The notes beneath the pieces were generated by a model. It searched no databases, was not told the DNA's origin, and saw only the letters and a list, made by a program, of their open reading frames with translations. Below, in pieces: positions 44,802 to 53,108 of a stretch of 64,000 nucleotides of DNA (its first letter is position 1; each line of letters begins with the position of its first letter). The stretch covers positions 4,219,740 to 4,283,739 of the forward strand of contig NZ_CP014222.1 of assembly GCF_000969645.2 (NCBI RefSeq). Reading direction: 5' to 3'. Position numbers and translations under genes: made by a program. The stretch is from Janthinobacterium sp. B9-8. Lineage in GTDB: Bacteria > Pseudomonadota > Gammaproteobacteria > Burkholderiales > Chitinibacteraceae.

Positions 44802-45394
44802 TTCGGATTAACCTGCTCCCCCACCGCGAGCAAAAACGTGCTGCGCGCCAGAGTCGCTACTTTGTTTTACTGGGTATGACATGCTTGGCTGCCATCGCCG
44901 TGATTGTTATGGGCTATCTTTTCTATAGTGCGCGTATCGAAACACAAAATGAGCGCAATCAATTTTTAACTGATGAAAATATCAAATTAGATCGCGAGAT
45001 TTCTGAAATTGAGAAATTAAAAGCAGAAAAACAGTCTTTATTAGATCGTAAAAAAATTGTTGAACGCTTGCAGTCAGGTCGCTCAGAAACCGTACTCGCC
45101 ATGGATCAGCTGGTGCGGCAAACCCCAGAAGGGGTTTATTTGAAAGAGGCCAAAGCGCTGAATGATCAGCTTACCTTAATTGGTTATGCACAATCTAATG
45201 CACGCGTTTCTACTTTGATGCGTAATTTGAATGATTCAGAAATCTTTGAGCAGCCAGTATTAATTGAGGTAAAGGCGGCTCAGGTGGGCAATCAAAAACT
45301 ATCAGAATTTATGCTGAACGTTAAAGTGACTCGAGCTTCAGAAGACGCGGCCAATGCATCAGGGCCAGCAAAACGTAAACAGCAGGGTGGCTAA
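44798..45394 (+). CDS. pilN: Type IV pilus assembly protein PilN
   Basis: PilN is an inner-membrane protein of the alignment complex. Its conserved N-terminus MIRINLLPHRE binds PilM, followed by a TM helix at about 25-45 and a periplasmic coiled coil (about 50-95) and domain. The 198 residues are typical. It overlaps pilM by 4 nt and is followed by pilO after 1 nt. Confidence 0.94.
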   Translation: MIRINLLPHREQKRAARQSRYFVLLGMTCLAAIAVIVMGYLFYSARIETQNERNQFLTDENIKLDREISEIEKLKAEKQSLLDRKKIVERLQSGRSETVLAMDQLVRQTPEGVYLKEAKALNDQLTLIGYAQSNARVSTLMRNLNDSEIFEQPVLIEVKAAQVGNQKLSEFMLNVKVTRASEDAANASGPAKRKQQGG

Positions 45395-45395
45395 A

Positions 45396-46028
45396 ATGAC
45401 ACTCGACGAACTTCGTAATTTAGATCCTAAAGATGTGGGCAATTGGCCCATGCCTGCCCAGATTGGCTTAATTGCTTTGGTGTTTTTCCTGCTGACGTTT
45501 GGTGGCTACTTTTATGTTTGGGGCAGCCAGATGGAAGAGCTTGATGCCGGGCGCGCTAAAGAAGAGCAGCTAAAGCAAGATTTTATCGAGAAGAAAAGTA
45601 AGGCCGTTAATTTAGAGGCCTATCGCCAGCAATTGCAAGAAATCCAACAGTCTTTTGGTGCTTTGCTACGGCAATTACCGAATAAATCTGAAATGGAATC
45701 CTTGCTTACCGAGATTAATCAGGCAGGTGTTGGCCGGGGCTTGTTTTTTGAGCTATTTAAGCCCGGTACAGAAGTTAAAACATCTGAATTTGCTGAGCTA
45801 CCGATTGATATTCGCATCTCTGGCAGCTATCACGATTTAGCTGCCTTTGTGAGCGATGTGGCTCAACTCTCCCGTATTGTTACTTTGAGTAATCTTCAGC
45901 TAGCCACAACTAAAGATCCTGACGTACTTTCTATGCAGGCGGTTGCTAAAACGTATCGCTCGCTTGATGAGGCTGAATTACAAGCTATGCATCAAGCTGC
46001 TCTCGACGCTAAGAAGAAACAGAAATGA
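45396..46028 (+). CDS. pilO: Type IV pilus assembly protein PilO
   Basis: PilO forms heterodimers with PilN in the periplasm. It has the typical start MTLDELRNLDPKDVGNWP, a TM helix at about 22-42, a coiled coil, and a ferredoxin-like periplasmic domain. The ATG at 45396 gives 210 residues; an earlier ATG inside pilN would add 14 non-conserved codons. It overlaps pilP by 4 nt. Confidence 0.94.
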   Translation: MTLDELRNLDPKDVGNWPMPAQIGLIALVFFLLTFGGYFYVWGSQMEELDAGRAKEEQLKQDFIEKKSKAVNLEAYRQQLQEIQQSFGALLRQLPNKSEMESLLTEINQAGVGRGLFFELFKPGTEVKTSEFAELPIDIRISGSYHDLAAFVSDVAQLSRIVTLSNLQLATTKDPDVLSMQAVAKTYRSLDEAELQAMHQAALDAKKKQK

Positions 46029-46570
46029 AAATCCGGCCTGGTTCAATCAAGCTAACTCTGCTTATTAGTATTGCTACATTATCCTTAACGGCTTGTTTCG
46101 GTGAGGAAAATAGCGATTTAAAAAATTGGATGAAAGAAAGTAGCGAAGGCTTGCGCGGTAAAGTTGAAGCATTGCCCGAAGCGAAGCCCTATGTTTCTTT
46201 TGAATATAAAGCCTTTGATTTAAGCGATCCATTTCGCGCCGCTAAAATGGAATTAGCTAAAAAAGGTTCGGGAGGCGGGCTTGCCCCGAATACCAACCGT
46301 GCTAAAGAAATTTTGGAAAATTATGATTTAGAAAAGCTGCGAATGGTGGGAACACTCACTCAGGGCAAAACGATGAATGGCTTGATCCATGCACCTGATG
46401 GCAATTTATATCGGGTAAAGATTGGTAGTTATATGGGACAAAACTTTGGCATGGTGACTGCGGTGACGGATACCGAAGTTCAATTAAAAGAAATTGTTGA
46501 GGATAGCGGAGGCGATTGGGTGGAGCGCACTACCAGTTTATCCCTTGATGAAGCGGAGCAAAAAAAATGA
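46025..46570 (+). CDS. pilP: Type IV pilus lipoprotein PilP
   Basis: PilP is a lipoprotein that connects PilN/PilO to the PilQ secretin. The signal peptide with lipobox TLSLTAC (Cys24) is clear. The central part is flexible, and the C-terminal domain has MVGTLTQGKTMNGLI and YRVKIGSYMGQNFG. The 181 residues are normal. It overlaps pilQ by 4 nt. Confidence 0.93.
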   Translation: MKIRPGSIKLTLLISIATLSLTACFGEENSDLKNWMKESSEGLRGKVEALPEAKPYVSFEYKAFDLSDPFRAAKMELAKKGSGGGLAPNTNRAKEILENYDLEKLRMVGTLTQGKTMNGLIHAPDGNLYRVKIGSYMGQNFGMVTAVTDTEVQLKEIVEDSGGDWVERTTSLSLDEAEQKK

Positions 46571-48675
46571 AAATACTCAATGTCATCATGCCAGCCATCT
46601 TATGTTTGGCTAGTTTTGCCTCATTTGCGGCCAGTAGTATTACGGCTGTGGATATTAGTAATATCTCGGCAGATAAACAGATAATTCGCCTGAGTTTTGC
46701 AGGCCCGGCTCCGGTTCCTACCAGCTTTTCTGTTAATACGCCGCCACGCGTTGCTTTTGATTTTGCTGATACAACGAATCAGGCAGGTAAAAGCTCGGTG
46801 CAGGTCAATGGCGCTGCGCTTAGGCTGATTAGTCTGGCTGAAGGCTCCGGCCGTACTCGCGTTGTTTTGAATATGCAAAAGCAAGCGGCTTATCAAACCA
46901 GAACAGAAGGTAATGATTTTTATATTACCGTGGATGGCACCAGCAGTGCGGTGATGGCTCAAGCACGCAATACGCATTTTGCTGAGAATAAAGCGCCGGA
47001 AGCCAGCAGCAAAAACAAGCGCGATAGCATTGAAAACATCGACTTTCGCCGTGGTAAGGATGGCGAAGGCAAGGTGGTGATTGATCTCTCAAGCCCTAAT
47101 GTAGGAATTGATATTCGCCAGCAGGGCAAAATGCTCTTGGTTGATTTTAATAAAGCGGCTTTGCCTAAAAAGCTAGAGCGCCGGATGGATGTCAGCGATT
47201 TTGGTACGCCAATTCAAAAGGTTGATTCATATACCCAGGGCGAAACAATCAAAATGATTATCGAGCCCAAAGGCAACTGGGAATACTCGGCTTATCAAAC
47301 TGAAAATCGCTTTATTATTGAAGTGCGTGAAGTCAGTGACGAGCGTAATAAGCTAGCGGGAATTAAGCCTGCATTTAAAGGTGAGAAGCTCTCTCTGAAT
47401 TTTCAGAACGTTGAAATTCGCACTGTTTTACAAGTGATTGCTGAATTTACCGGCCTGAATATCATTACCAGCGATACAGTGACCGGCAATTTAACCTTGC
47501 GCCTGAAAGACGTGCCTTGGGATCAGGCGCTGGATATGATTTTGCAAGCGAAGGGCTTGGATCAGCGCAAAAATGGCAGTGTGCTTTGGGTGGCCCCGCG
47601 TGAAGAGTTGGCCAGCAAGGAAAAGCAAGAGCTGGAATCCAGAAAGCAAATCGATGAGCTGGAGCCTACGCGTACTGAAGCGTTTCAATTACGCTATCAA
47701 AAGGCTGAAGACTTAAAGAAAATGCTGACCGATGATAAGCAGCAGATGCTATCTAAACGCGGCAGCATTGTGATTGATGCCCGAACCAATACTCTGTTTG
47801 TGCAGGATATCTCCAGCAAATTAGAGCAAATTCGCGCTGTGATCGGCAAGATCGATGTGGCTGTTCGACAAGTACAAATTGAAGCACGTATTGTTGAAGC
47901 CAATGATGGTTTTAGTCGTGAGCTGGGTATGAAGTTGGGTTGGGGTTCTAGAGGTCATTTAGGCAATACTGATTTAGGCTTGGGCAATAATTTGGATAAT
48001 GCAGGTAAAGGCATTGGCGTTATTCCAAGCACTACGACAGGAACACCAGCAACAACGCCCGTGAATAATATTCTAACGATGGGCAATAATGTGAACTTGC
48101 CAGCGATTGGCTCTGGTGTGGGTGCGCCAGGCACGTTTGCTTTAATTGCGGCTAATGCTAATTGGTTGCTGGGTTTGGAAATCAGTGCTCTGGCTGCGGA
48201 CAATAAAGGTAAGATTATCTCTAGCCCGCGTCTAGTTACGGCTGATCAAGTAGAAGCTTCTATTGAAAGCGGGGAAGAGATTCCTTACCAGGAAAGCTCG
48301 CAAAATGGTGCAACAACCATTTCTTTCAAGAAAGCGACCCTGTCATTAAAGGTAACACCGCAAATCACGCCTGATGGCAATGTCATCATGAAGCTGAATG
48401 TGACTAAAGATAGCCGAGGCACGGTCACTCTGGGTATTCCATCGATCAACACCAAGCAGATTAATACAACTGTTTTGGTTGAAAATGGCGGTACGGTAGT
48501 GATTGGTGGTATTTATACTCAAGAAGCGGGCTCAGATATTACTAAAGTACCTTTGCTTGGCGATATTCCTTATCTGGGACATCTGTTTAAAAACACTTTA
48601 GAAAAAGATATCCGTCGTGAGCTGTTGATTTTTATTTCACCTAAAGTTATTCAATCTGACTTGTCACTACGCTAA
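46567..48675 (+). CDS. pilQ: Type IV pilus secretin PilQ
   Basis: PilQ forms the outer-membrane gate for the pilus. It has a signal peptide (about 1-22), two AMIN domains (about 25-120 and 140-250), an STN domain at about 280-345 (VEIRTVLQVIAEFTGLNI, in part), N1 domain, and a C-terminal secretin domain with VPLLGDIPYLGHLFKN. The 702 residues are typical. A glycine/asparagine-rich loop around 485-515 is unusually low in complexity. It ends the pil operon before a hairpin. Confidence 0.95.
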   Translation: MKILNVIMPAILCLASFASFAASSITAVDISNISADKQIIRLSFAGPAPVPTSFSVNTPPRVAFDFADTTNQAGKSSVQVNGAALRLISLAEGSGRTRVVLNMQKQAAYQTRTEGNDFYITVDGTSSAVMAQARNTHFAENKAPEASSKNKRDSIENIDFRRGKDGEGKVVIDLSSPNVGIDIRQQGKMLLVDFNKAALPKKLERRMDVSDFGTPIQKVDSYTQGETIKMIIEPKGNWEYSAYQTENRFIIEVREVSDERNKLAGIKPAFKGEKLSLNFQNVEIRTVLQVIAEFTGLNIITSDTVTGNLTLRLKDVPWDQALDMILQAKGLDQRKNGSVLWVAPREELASKEKQELESRKQIDELEPTRTEAFQLRYQKAEDLKKMLTDDKQQMLSKRGSIVIDARTNTLFVQDISSKLEQIRAVIGKIDVAVRQVQIEARIVEANDGFSRELGMKLGWGSRGHLGNTDLGLGNNLDNAGKGIGVIPSTTTGTPATTPVNNILTMGNNVNLPAIGSGVGAPGTFALIAANANWLLGLEISALAADNKGKIISSPRLVTADQVEASIESGEEIPYQESSQNGATTISFKKATLSLKVTPQITPDGNVIMKLNVTKDSRGTVTLGIPSINTKQINTTVLVENGGTVVIGGIYTQEAGSDITKVPLLGDIPYLGHLFKNTLEKDIRRELLIFISPKVIQSDLSLR

Positions 48676-48698
48676 TTTAGATAATTTATAGTCAGAAA

Positions 48699-48723
48699 AG
48701 CGGGGCGCAAATCGCGCCCCGCT
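48699..48723 (+). terminator. GC-rich hairpin after pilQ
   Basis: A perfect 10-bp GC-rich stem (48699-48708 with 48714-48723) with a 5-nt loop lies 24 bp after the pilQ stop. The following T tract is weak (CTGCTTT), so it may be a partial terminator that lets some transcription continue to aroK. Confidence 0.65.
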
Positions 48724-48913
48724 CTGCTTTCCGCTACAATGTGGGCAGCCTTACTTTGTTTAAGGCTGTTCTGCTACGGGAAAGCCGGATTTGGCCAAAT
48801 TTCACGTTGATCATTTGATAGATAACTACTTAGTCGCCTCAAAAAAACATGAAATCTGTTTCAGACCGGACTTCCCCTTGTAACGAATGCTTAAGCCCGA
48901 CAGGCCGCTAGCC

Positions 48914-49438
48914 ATGAAACTGCCAGGCAATTTTTTTCTGGTCGGCATGATGGGTGCCGGCAAAACCACCGTGGGACGAGCGCTTGCTAAAGTCAGCGGT
49001 AAGGTTTTCTATGATACGGATCACGAGATCGAATCACGCACTGGCGCGAAGATTCCTATCATCTTTGAAGTAGAAGGTGAGGCAGGGTTTCGTCGCCGTG
49101 AAGTGGCTATGATTAAAGAGCTTTCCGCGCAAAAGAATATCGTGCTGGCAACAGGTGGCGGGGCAGTGTTAAATCCTGCTAATCGCGCGATATTACGACG
49201 TGAAGGCTTTGTGATTTATCTGCGCGCCAGCGTGGATGAGCTGTATTTACGTACCTGCCATGATAAAAATCGCCCGCTATTGCAAACCGAAAATCCTAAG
49301 CAGCGATTGCAGGAATTCTACGAGATTCGCGATCCTCTTTATTGCGAAGTGGCCGATTTGGTCATCGATACTAGTCGGCAGACAGTTCATTCGCTGTTGC
49401 AACTATTAATGAAAGAGCTAGAGTTGCACGCGGATTAA
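48914..49438 (+). CDS. aroK: Shikimate kinase
   Basis: AroK phosphorylates shikimate in the common aromatic pathway. The P-loop GMMGAGKTTVGRALA, the shikimate-binding DTDHEIE, the GGGAVL loop and the lid RPLL with nearby Arg are all present. The ATG at 48914 gives 174 residues and the family-typical start KLPGNFFLVG; an ATG nine codons earlier is possible but not conserved. It is followed by aroB after 90 bp, the common pil-aroKB arrangement. Confidence 0.94.
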   Translation: MKLPGNFFLVGMMGAGKTTVGRALAKVSGKVFYDTDHEIESRTGAKIPIIFEVEGEAGFRRREVAMIKELSAQKNIVLATGGGAVLNPANRAILRREGFVIYLRASVDELYLRTCHDKNRPLLQTENPKQRLQEFYEIRDPLYCEVADLVIDTSRQTVHSLLQLLMKELELHAD

Positions 49439-49528
49439 TAACGACTTGTACAAGATAAATTTAATGATGTCCGCGCAGGCATAGAAATGCGTGGGCATGC
49501 TTGCCCACCCGACAAAAGCTGGAGCGCC

Positions 49529-50614
49529 ATGCAGACCGTTAAACTAGACCTTGCCCACGCCCCTTACGATATCCATATTGCCCGTGATTTACTGACCCAG
49601 GTTGAGCTGATTAAGCCTTTATTGCTTCAGCCTCGGGTGGTGATTGTCAGTAATACAACGGTCGCTCCGCTCTATTTAAAATCACTGCAAGATGCTTTAG
49701 AAGCCGCAGATATTCAATGCCACAGCATTATCTTGCCTGATGGCGAAGTATATAAAACCTCTGAAACACTCAACCAAATCTTTGATGCACTGCTTACCGA
49801 GCGCTGTGAGCGTAAAACCACGCTGATTGCCTTGGGCGGTGGTGTGATTGGCGATATGACCGGTTTTGCCGCTGCGGTATATCAGCGTGGTGTACCATTT
49901 ATTCAGATCCCAACGACTTTACTGGCGCAAGTTGATTCATCGGTCGGTGGTAAAACGGGGATTAATCATCCCCTAGGCAAAAATATGATTGGCGCGTTTT
50001 ATCAGCCTAAGTTAGTTTTGGCTGATCTGGCGACGCTGGATACCCTGCCCTTGCGTGAGTTATCCGCAGGCATGGCTGAGGTGATCAAATATGGTTTGAT
50101 TGATGATCTGGCTTTCTTTGAATGGCTGGAAGCAAATATCGAGCGCCTGATGGCACGTGAAACCGAAGCGCTTGCCTATGCCGTTGAGCGTTGTTGCCAA
50201 AACAAAGCGAGGATTGTGGCCGGGGATGAAAAAGAGCAGGGCCAGCGTGCGCTATTAAATCTAGGCCACACCTTTGGCCATGCGATTGAATCGGGCCTTG
50301 GCTATGGTGCTTGGCTGCATGGCGAGGCGGTCGCTGCGGGGATGATGCTGGCGGCCTATGCATCGCGCGAGCTGGATCAGATCAGTGATGACGATATTGC
50401 CCGGATTGAATCTCTGCTCCAAAAAGCAGGCCTGCCGGTTAAAGCACCAGTCTTGGGCAATGATCGCTATTTAGACTTAATGGCACACGATAAAAAAGTA
50501 GACGCGGGCAAAATAAAATTTGTGCTGATGCGCTGCCTTGGCGAGTCTTATATGGGCGAGCTGAGTAGCGAAACGATTATTGCAGCTTTGGACGCAGGCT
50601 GTAGCCCTGTGTGA
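49529..50614 (+). CDS. aroB: 3-dehydroquinate synthase
   Basis: AroB converts DAHP to 3-dehydroquinate using NAD+ and a divalent metal. NAD- and metal-site motifs are visible: LGGGVIGDMTGFAAAVYQRG, PTTLLAQVDSSVGGKTG and LNLGHTFGHAIE with HGEAVAAGM. The ATG at 49529 has GGAG 4 nt upstream and gives 361 residues; the frame is open 14 codons earlier without family support. Confidence 0.95.
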   Translation: MQTVKLDLAHAPYDIHIARDLLTQVELIKPLLLQPRVVIVSNTTVAPLYLKSLQDALEAADIQCHSIILPDGEVYKTSETLNQIFDALLTERCERKTTLIALGGGVIGDMTGFAAAVYQRGVPFIQIPTTLLAQVDSSVGGKTGINHPLGKNMIGAFYQPKLVLADLATLDTLPLRELSAGMAEVIKYGLIDDLAFFEWLEANIERLMARETEALAYAVERCCQNKARIVAGDEKEQGQRALLNLGHTFGHAIESGLGYGAWLHGEAVAAGMMLAAYASRELDQISDDDIARIESLLQKAGLPVKAPVLGNDRYLDLMAHDKKVDAGKIKFVLMRCLGESYMGELSSETIIAALDAGCSPV

Positions 50615-50617
50615 TTT

Positions 50618-50640
50618 GAGGGCGGGATTTACCCGCCCTC
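50618..50640. terminator. Terminator between convergent aroB and yihY
   Basis: A perfect 9-bp stem GAGGGCGGG (50618-50626) with CCCGCCCTC (50632-50640) and a 5-nt loop begins 3 nt after the aroB stop and is followed by TTATTTTTAAT. It lies 13 bp from the yihY stop and can serve both genes. Confidence 0.88.
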
Positions 50641-50652
50641 CATTATTTTTAA

Positions 50653-51873
50653 TCAAGACAATATTGTTTCTGCTTTTTTCTCCGCATATTCCGCCAGCGT
50701 CATTTCTAATACACCTTTTAGCTCTTCATGGATGGTACTTAAGCCTGCTTCCAGTCTGGCGGAGAGGGGCGTGACCATGGTTTCAAATACATCACGCAAT
50801 GTGATGCGTTGCAGGTCTACCGCTAATATCCATTCGCCATCGCGAGTTGATTCCACCCAGTTTTTTAGCGCCATTTCTTCGAGTAAAGAGTAGCTGGTGT
50901 CTAAGCCTAGCTGTGTTTTACGTCGAAGTTTATCGATATGCAGTATTTCGCCCCGGCTATGTGCTTCGGCTAGAACCAGTAGCAGGCGAATGGCTTGTTC
51001 AAGGCGGGTGCCTTGATTGCCTTCCCAGCGCCACGCCGAGGCATGCCAGTAGGAAAGGCAGGCAGAAAGTACCGCTCCGCCTAAAATAATCACCCAGCTT
51101 ACATATAGCCACATCAAAAAGATGGGGAAGCTGGCGAATGCGCCGTAAATCAGCTTAAACGTACCAAATTGCTGGATATACAGGCCAAATCCACGTTTCA
51201 TCAGCTCTAAAGCGGCAGCCACAACAAGGGCAGAGATCAGGGCGTGGCTGCGCGGTACATAGCAATTGGGGACGGCCAGATAAAGCAGGGTGAGCGAGCC
51301 CAGCATCAAGAGCATGGGGCCAAGCTTGAGCAGCATCAGGTTGAGCAGGCTGGCATCGCTATGTAAGCCCGTTTGGGCGTAGAGCCAAGAGGTGAGCGAA
51401 ATACTGATGCCGATAATCAGCGGGCCTAGGGTGAGCGCCGCCCAATAAATAATCGTTCTTTGCAGGAGTTTTCTGGGGCGTTTGATTCCCCATACTTCGT
51501 TAAATGTTTTTTCAATCGTAAAAATCAGCAGCAGCGCTGTCACCAAGAGCCCAATCATCCCCATCGCGGTTAGGCGCTCCGCATTGTCTGAAAATTGCCG
51601 CATATATACGCTAATGACTTTGCCCGATGCATCTGGCACTAAATTAGTCAGCAAGAAAATCTTAAATTTGCTGCTGTAGTCGCCAAACATGGGGAAGGCA
51701 GAAAATAGCGAGAGCGCAATCGTCAATAGGGGGATCAGTGCCAGCAGCGTGGTGTACGTCAGGCTGCCAGCCGTTTCCAAGCAGCGATCTGCCAGTAGCC
51801 TGCGGCCCACAAAACGGCAAAAGCCAAACAGACGTTGCAAAACACCGAGGTTAAATAGAGGTCTAAGAGTCAC
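50653..51873 (-). CDS. yihY: YihY/UPF0761-family inner-membrane protein
   Basis: The product has about six membrane segments in the first 290 residues with the family signatures AGSLTYTTLLALIPLLTIALS, TFNEVWG, IYGAFASFPIFLMWLYVSW, and GGAVLSACLSYW. A cytoplasmic C-terminal winged-helix-like domain follows. Older annotations call it ribonuclease BN, which is not right for this family. The start is uncertain: the GTG at 51873 gives 406 residues. The frame is open for about 260 bp further, but that would run into the divergent wrbA gene. Confidence 0.86.
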   Translation of the reverse strand: MTLRPLFNLGVLQRLFGFCRFVGRRLLADRCLETAGSLTYTTLLALIPLLTIALSLFSAFPMFGDYSSKFKIFLLTNLVPDASGKVISVYMRQFSDNAERLTAMGMIGLLVTALLLIFTIEKTFNEVWGIKRPRKLLQRTIIYWAALTLGPLIIGISISLTSWLYAQTGLHSDASLLNLMLLKLGPMLLMLGSLTLLYLAVPNCYVPRSHALISALVVAAALELMKRGFGLYIQQFGTFKLIYGAFASFPIFLMWLYVSWVIILGGAVLSACLSYWHASAWRWEGNQGTRLEQAIRLLLVLAEAHSRGEILHIDKLRRKTQLGLDTSYSLLEEMALKNWVESTRDGEWILAVDLQRITLRDVFETMVTPLSARLEAGLSTIHEELKGVLEMTLAEYAEKKAETILS

Positions 51874-51936
51874 GGTTGTGCGATTAAATGAAGGATGAGC
51901 TTTATAATACCGCAGCCCCACTATTTTGGAATTGCC

Positions 51937-52533
51937 ATGCCAGAGATCCTTGTTCTTTATTACAGCACACATGGTGCTACACGCCAGATGGCGCAGCTGA
52001 TTGCCCGGGGTATTGAATCGGAGGGCGCGACTGCCCGCTTGCGCACCGTGCCGCGTATTTCCACGGTTTGCGAGGCGATCGAAGCCAGTGTGCCAGATGC
52101 TGGAGCGCCTTATGCGGAGCTTGCGGACTTGCAAGAATGTATTGCCGTGGCGCTGGGTAGCCCCACTCGTTTTGGTAATATGGCCGCGCCCATGAAGTAT
52201 TTCTGGGATGGCACGGTAGGTGATTGGTTGAAAGGCTCTTTAATCGGCAAGCCAGCTTGTGTGTTTACCAGTACGGGTTCAATGCACGGCGGCAATGAAT
52301 CTACCTTGCTGACCATGATGTTGCCGCTGCTTCACCATGGCATGTTGATTGTAGGTACGCCATATTCTGAAACCATGCTGAGTACCACTGCCAGTGGCGG
52401 CACGCCCTATGGCCCTAGTCATGTGGCGGGTAGCGAATCTAATCAACCTTTGTCTGCGGAAGAAAAACAGCTGTGCATCGCGCAGGGTAAACGGCTGGCA
52501 AATATTGCATTAAAACTGGCGGCAGCAGAATGA
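51937..52533 (+). CDS. wrbA: NAD(P)H:quinone oxidoreductase, WrbA type
   Basis: WrbA is an FMN enzyme that reduces quinones by two electrons. The flavodoxin-like start ILVLYYSTHGATRQMAQLIA, the FMN loop GSPTRFGNMAAPMKYFWDGT and the SMHGGNESTLLTMM segment are typical. The ATG at 51937 gives 198 residues; an in-frame ATG 14 codons earlier is less likely. It overlaps the following gene by 4 nt. Confidence 0.94.
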   Translation: MPEILVLYYSTHGATRQMAQLIARGIESEGATARLRTVPRISTVCEAIEASVPDAGAPYAELADLQECIAVALGSPTRFGNMAAPMKYFWDGTVGDWLKGSLIGKPACVFTSTGSMHGGNESTLLTMMLPLLHHGMLIVGTPYSETMLSTTASGGTPYGPSHVAGSESNQPLSAEEKQLCIAQGKRLANIALKLAAAE

Positions 52534-52901
52534 AAGATCAGCGTTTAATTACCTTATCGCACTGGCTATCTGTGGCGAGCTTAGTGGCGCTGATTGCGCT
52601 GTGTATCTCTTGGGAGCTGTGGCTGGCTCCCATGAAAGAGGGAGGTTCCTGGCTGGCATTAAAGGCGGTGCTTTTATTGCCGATGTTGATGGGGGTTTTG
52701 AAAGGCCGTCGTTATACCTATCAATGGGGATCGATGTATATCCTGATCTGGTTTGTAGAAGGCGTGATGCGGGCTTGGGGAGATCAGGGTTTGTCGCAAA
52801 TCTTGGCAGGAGTAGAAGTCGCTTTGGCTACTTTGTGTTTTGCTGGCTTTGTTGCCTTTGCGTGGCTAACGCGCCCTTCATTGGGCAATGCCACGGCATA
52901 A
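52530..52901 (+). CDS. DUF2069 inner-membrane protein
   Basis: The 123-residue product has four hydrophobic segments (about 10-30, 40-57, 65-80, 93-113) and the family pattern FVEGVMRAW mid-protein. It is coupled to wrbA by an ATGA overlap, as in related genomes; its function is unknown. A strong hairpin terminator follows. Confidence 0.88.
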   Translation: MKDQRLITLSHWLSVASLVALIALCISWELWLAPMKEGGSWLALKAVLLLPMLMGVLKGRRYTYQWGSMYILIWFVEGVMRAWGDQGLSQILAGVEVALATLCFAGFVAFAWLTRPSLGNATA

Positions 52902-52907
52902 ATACAC

Positions 52908-52962
52908 AAAGGCCAAAAACCAGAGGCTTAACTTTAGCTCTGGTTTCTGGCCTTTTGTTTTG
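52908..52962 (+). terminator. Rho-independent terminator after wrbA-DUF2069
   Basis: Two 8-bp stem blocks (52908-52915 with 52948-52955 and 52918-52925 with 52938-52945), split by a 2x2 mismatch, close on a 12-nt loop and are followed by TTGTTTTG. It begins 7 bp after the stop codon. Confidence 0.9.
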
Positions 52963-53108
52963 AGTGTCTGCCCATCACAAGACTCGTGGCCCTGCTGTAG
53001 CAGATTAGGGATGGCTTGAGTGAAGCGTCCCTGACGGCTGGGCTGATTGGCCTGCCGTATCTCGGTTTTATTAGTTGCGTGGGCCTTGGCCTATGCCATA
53101 TCTCAGTA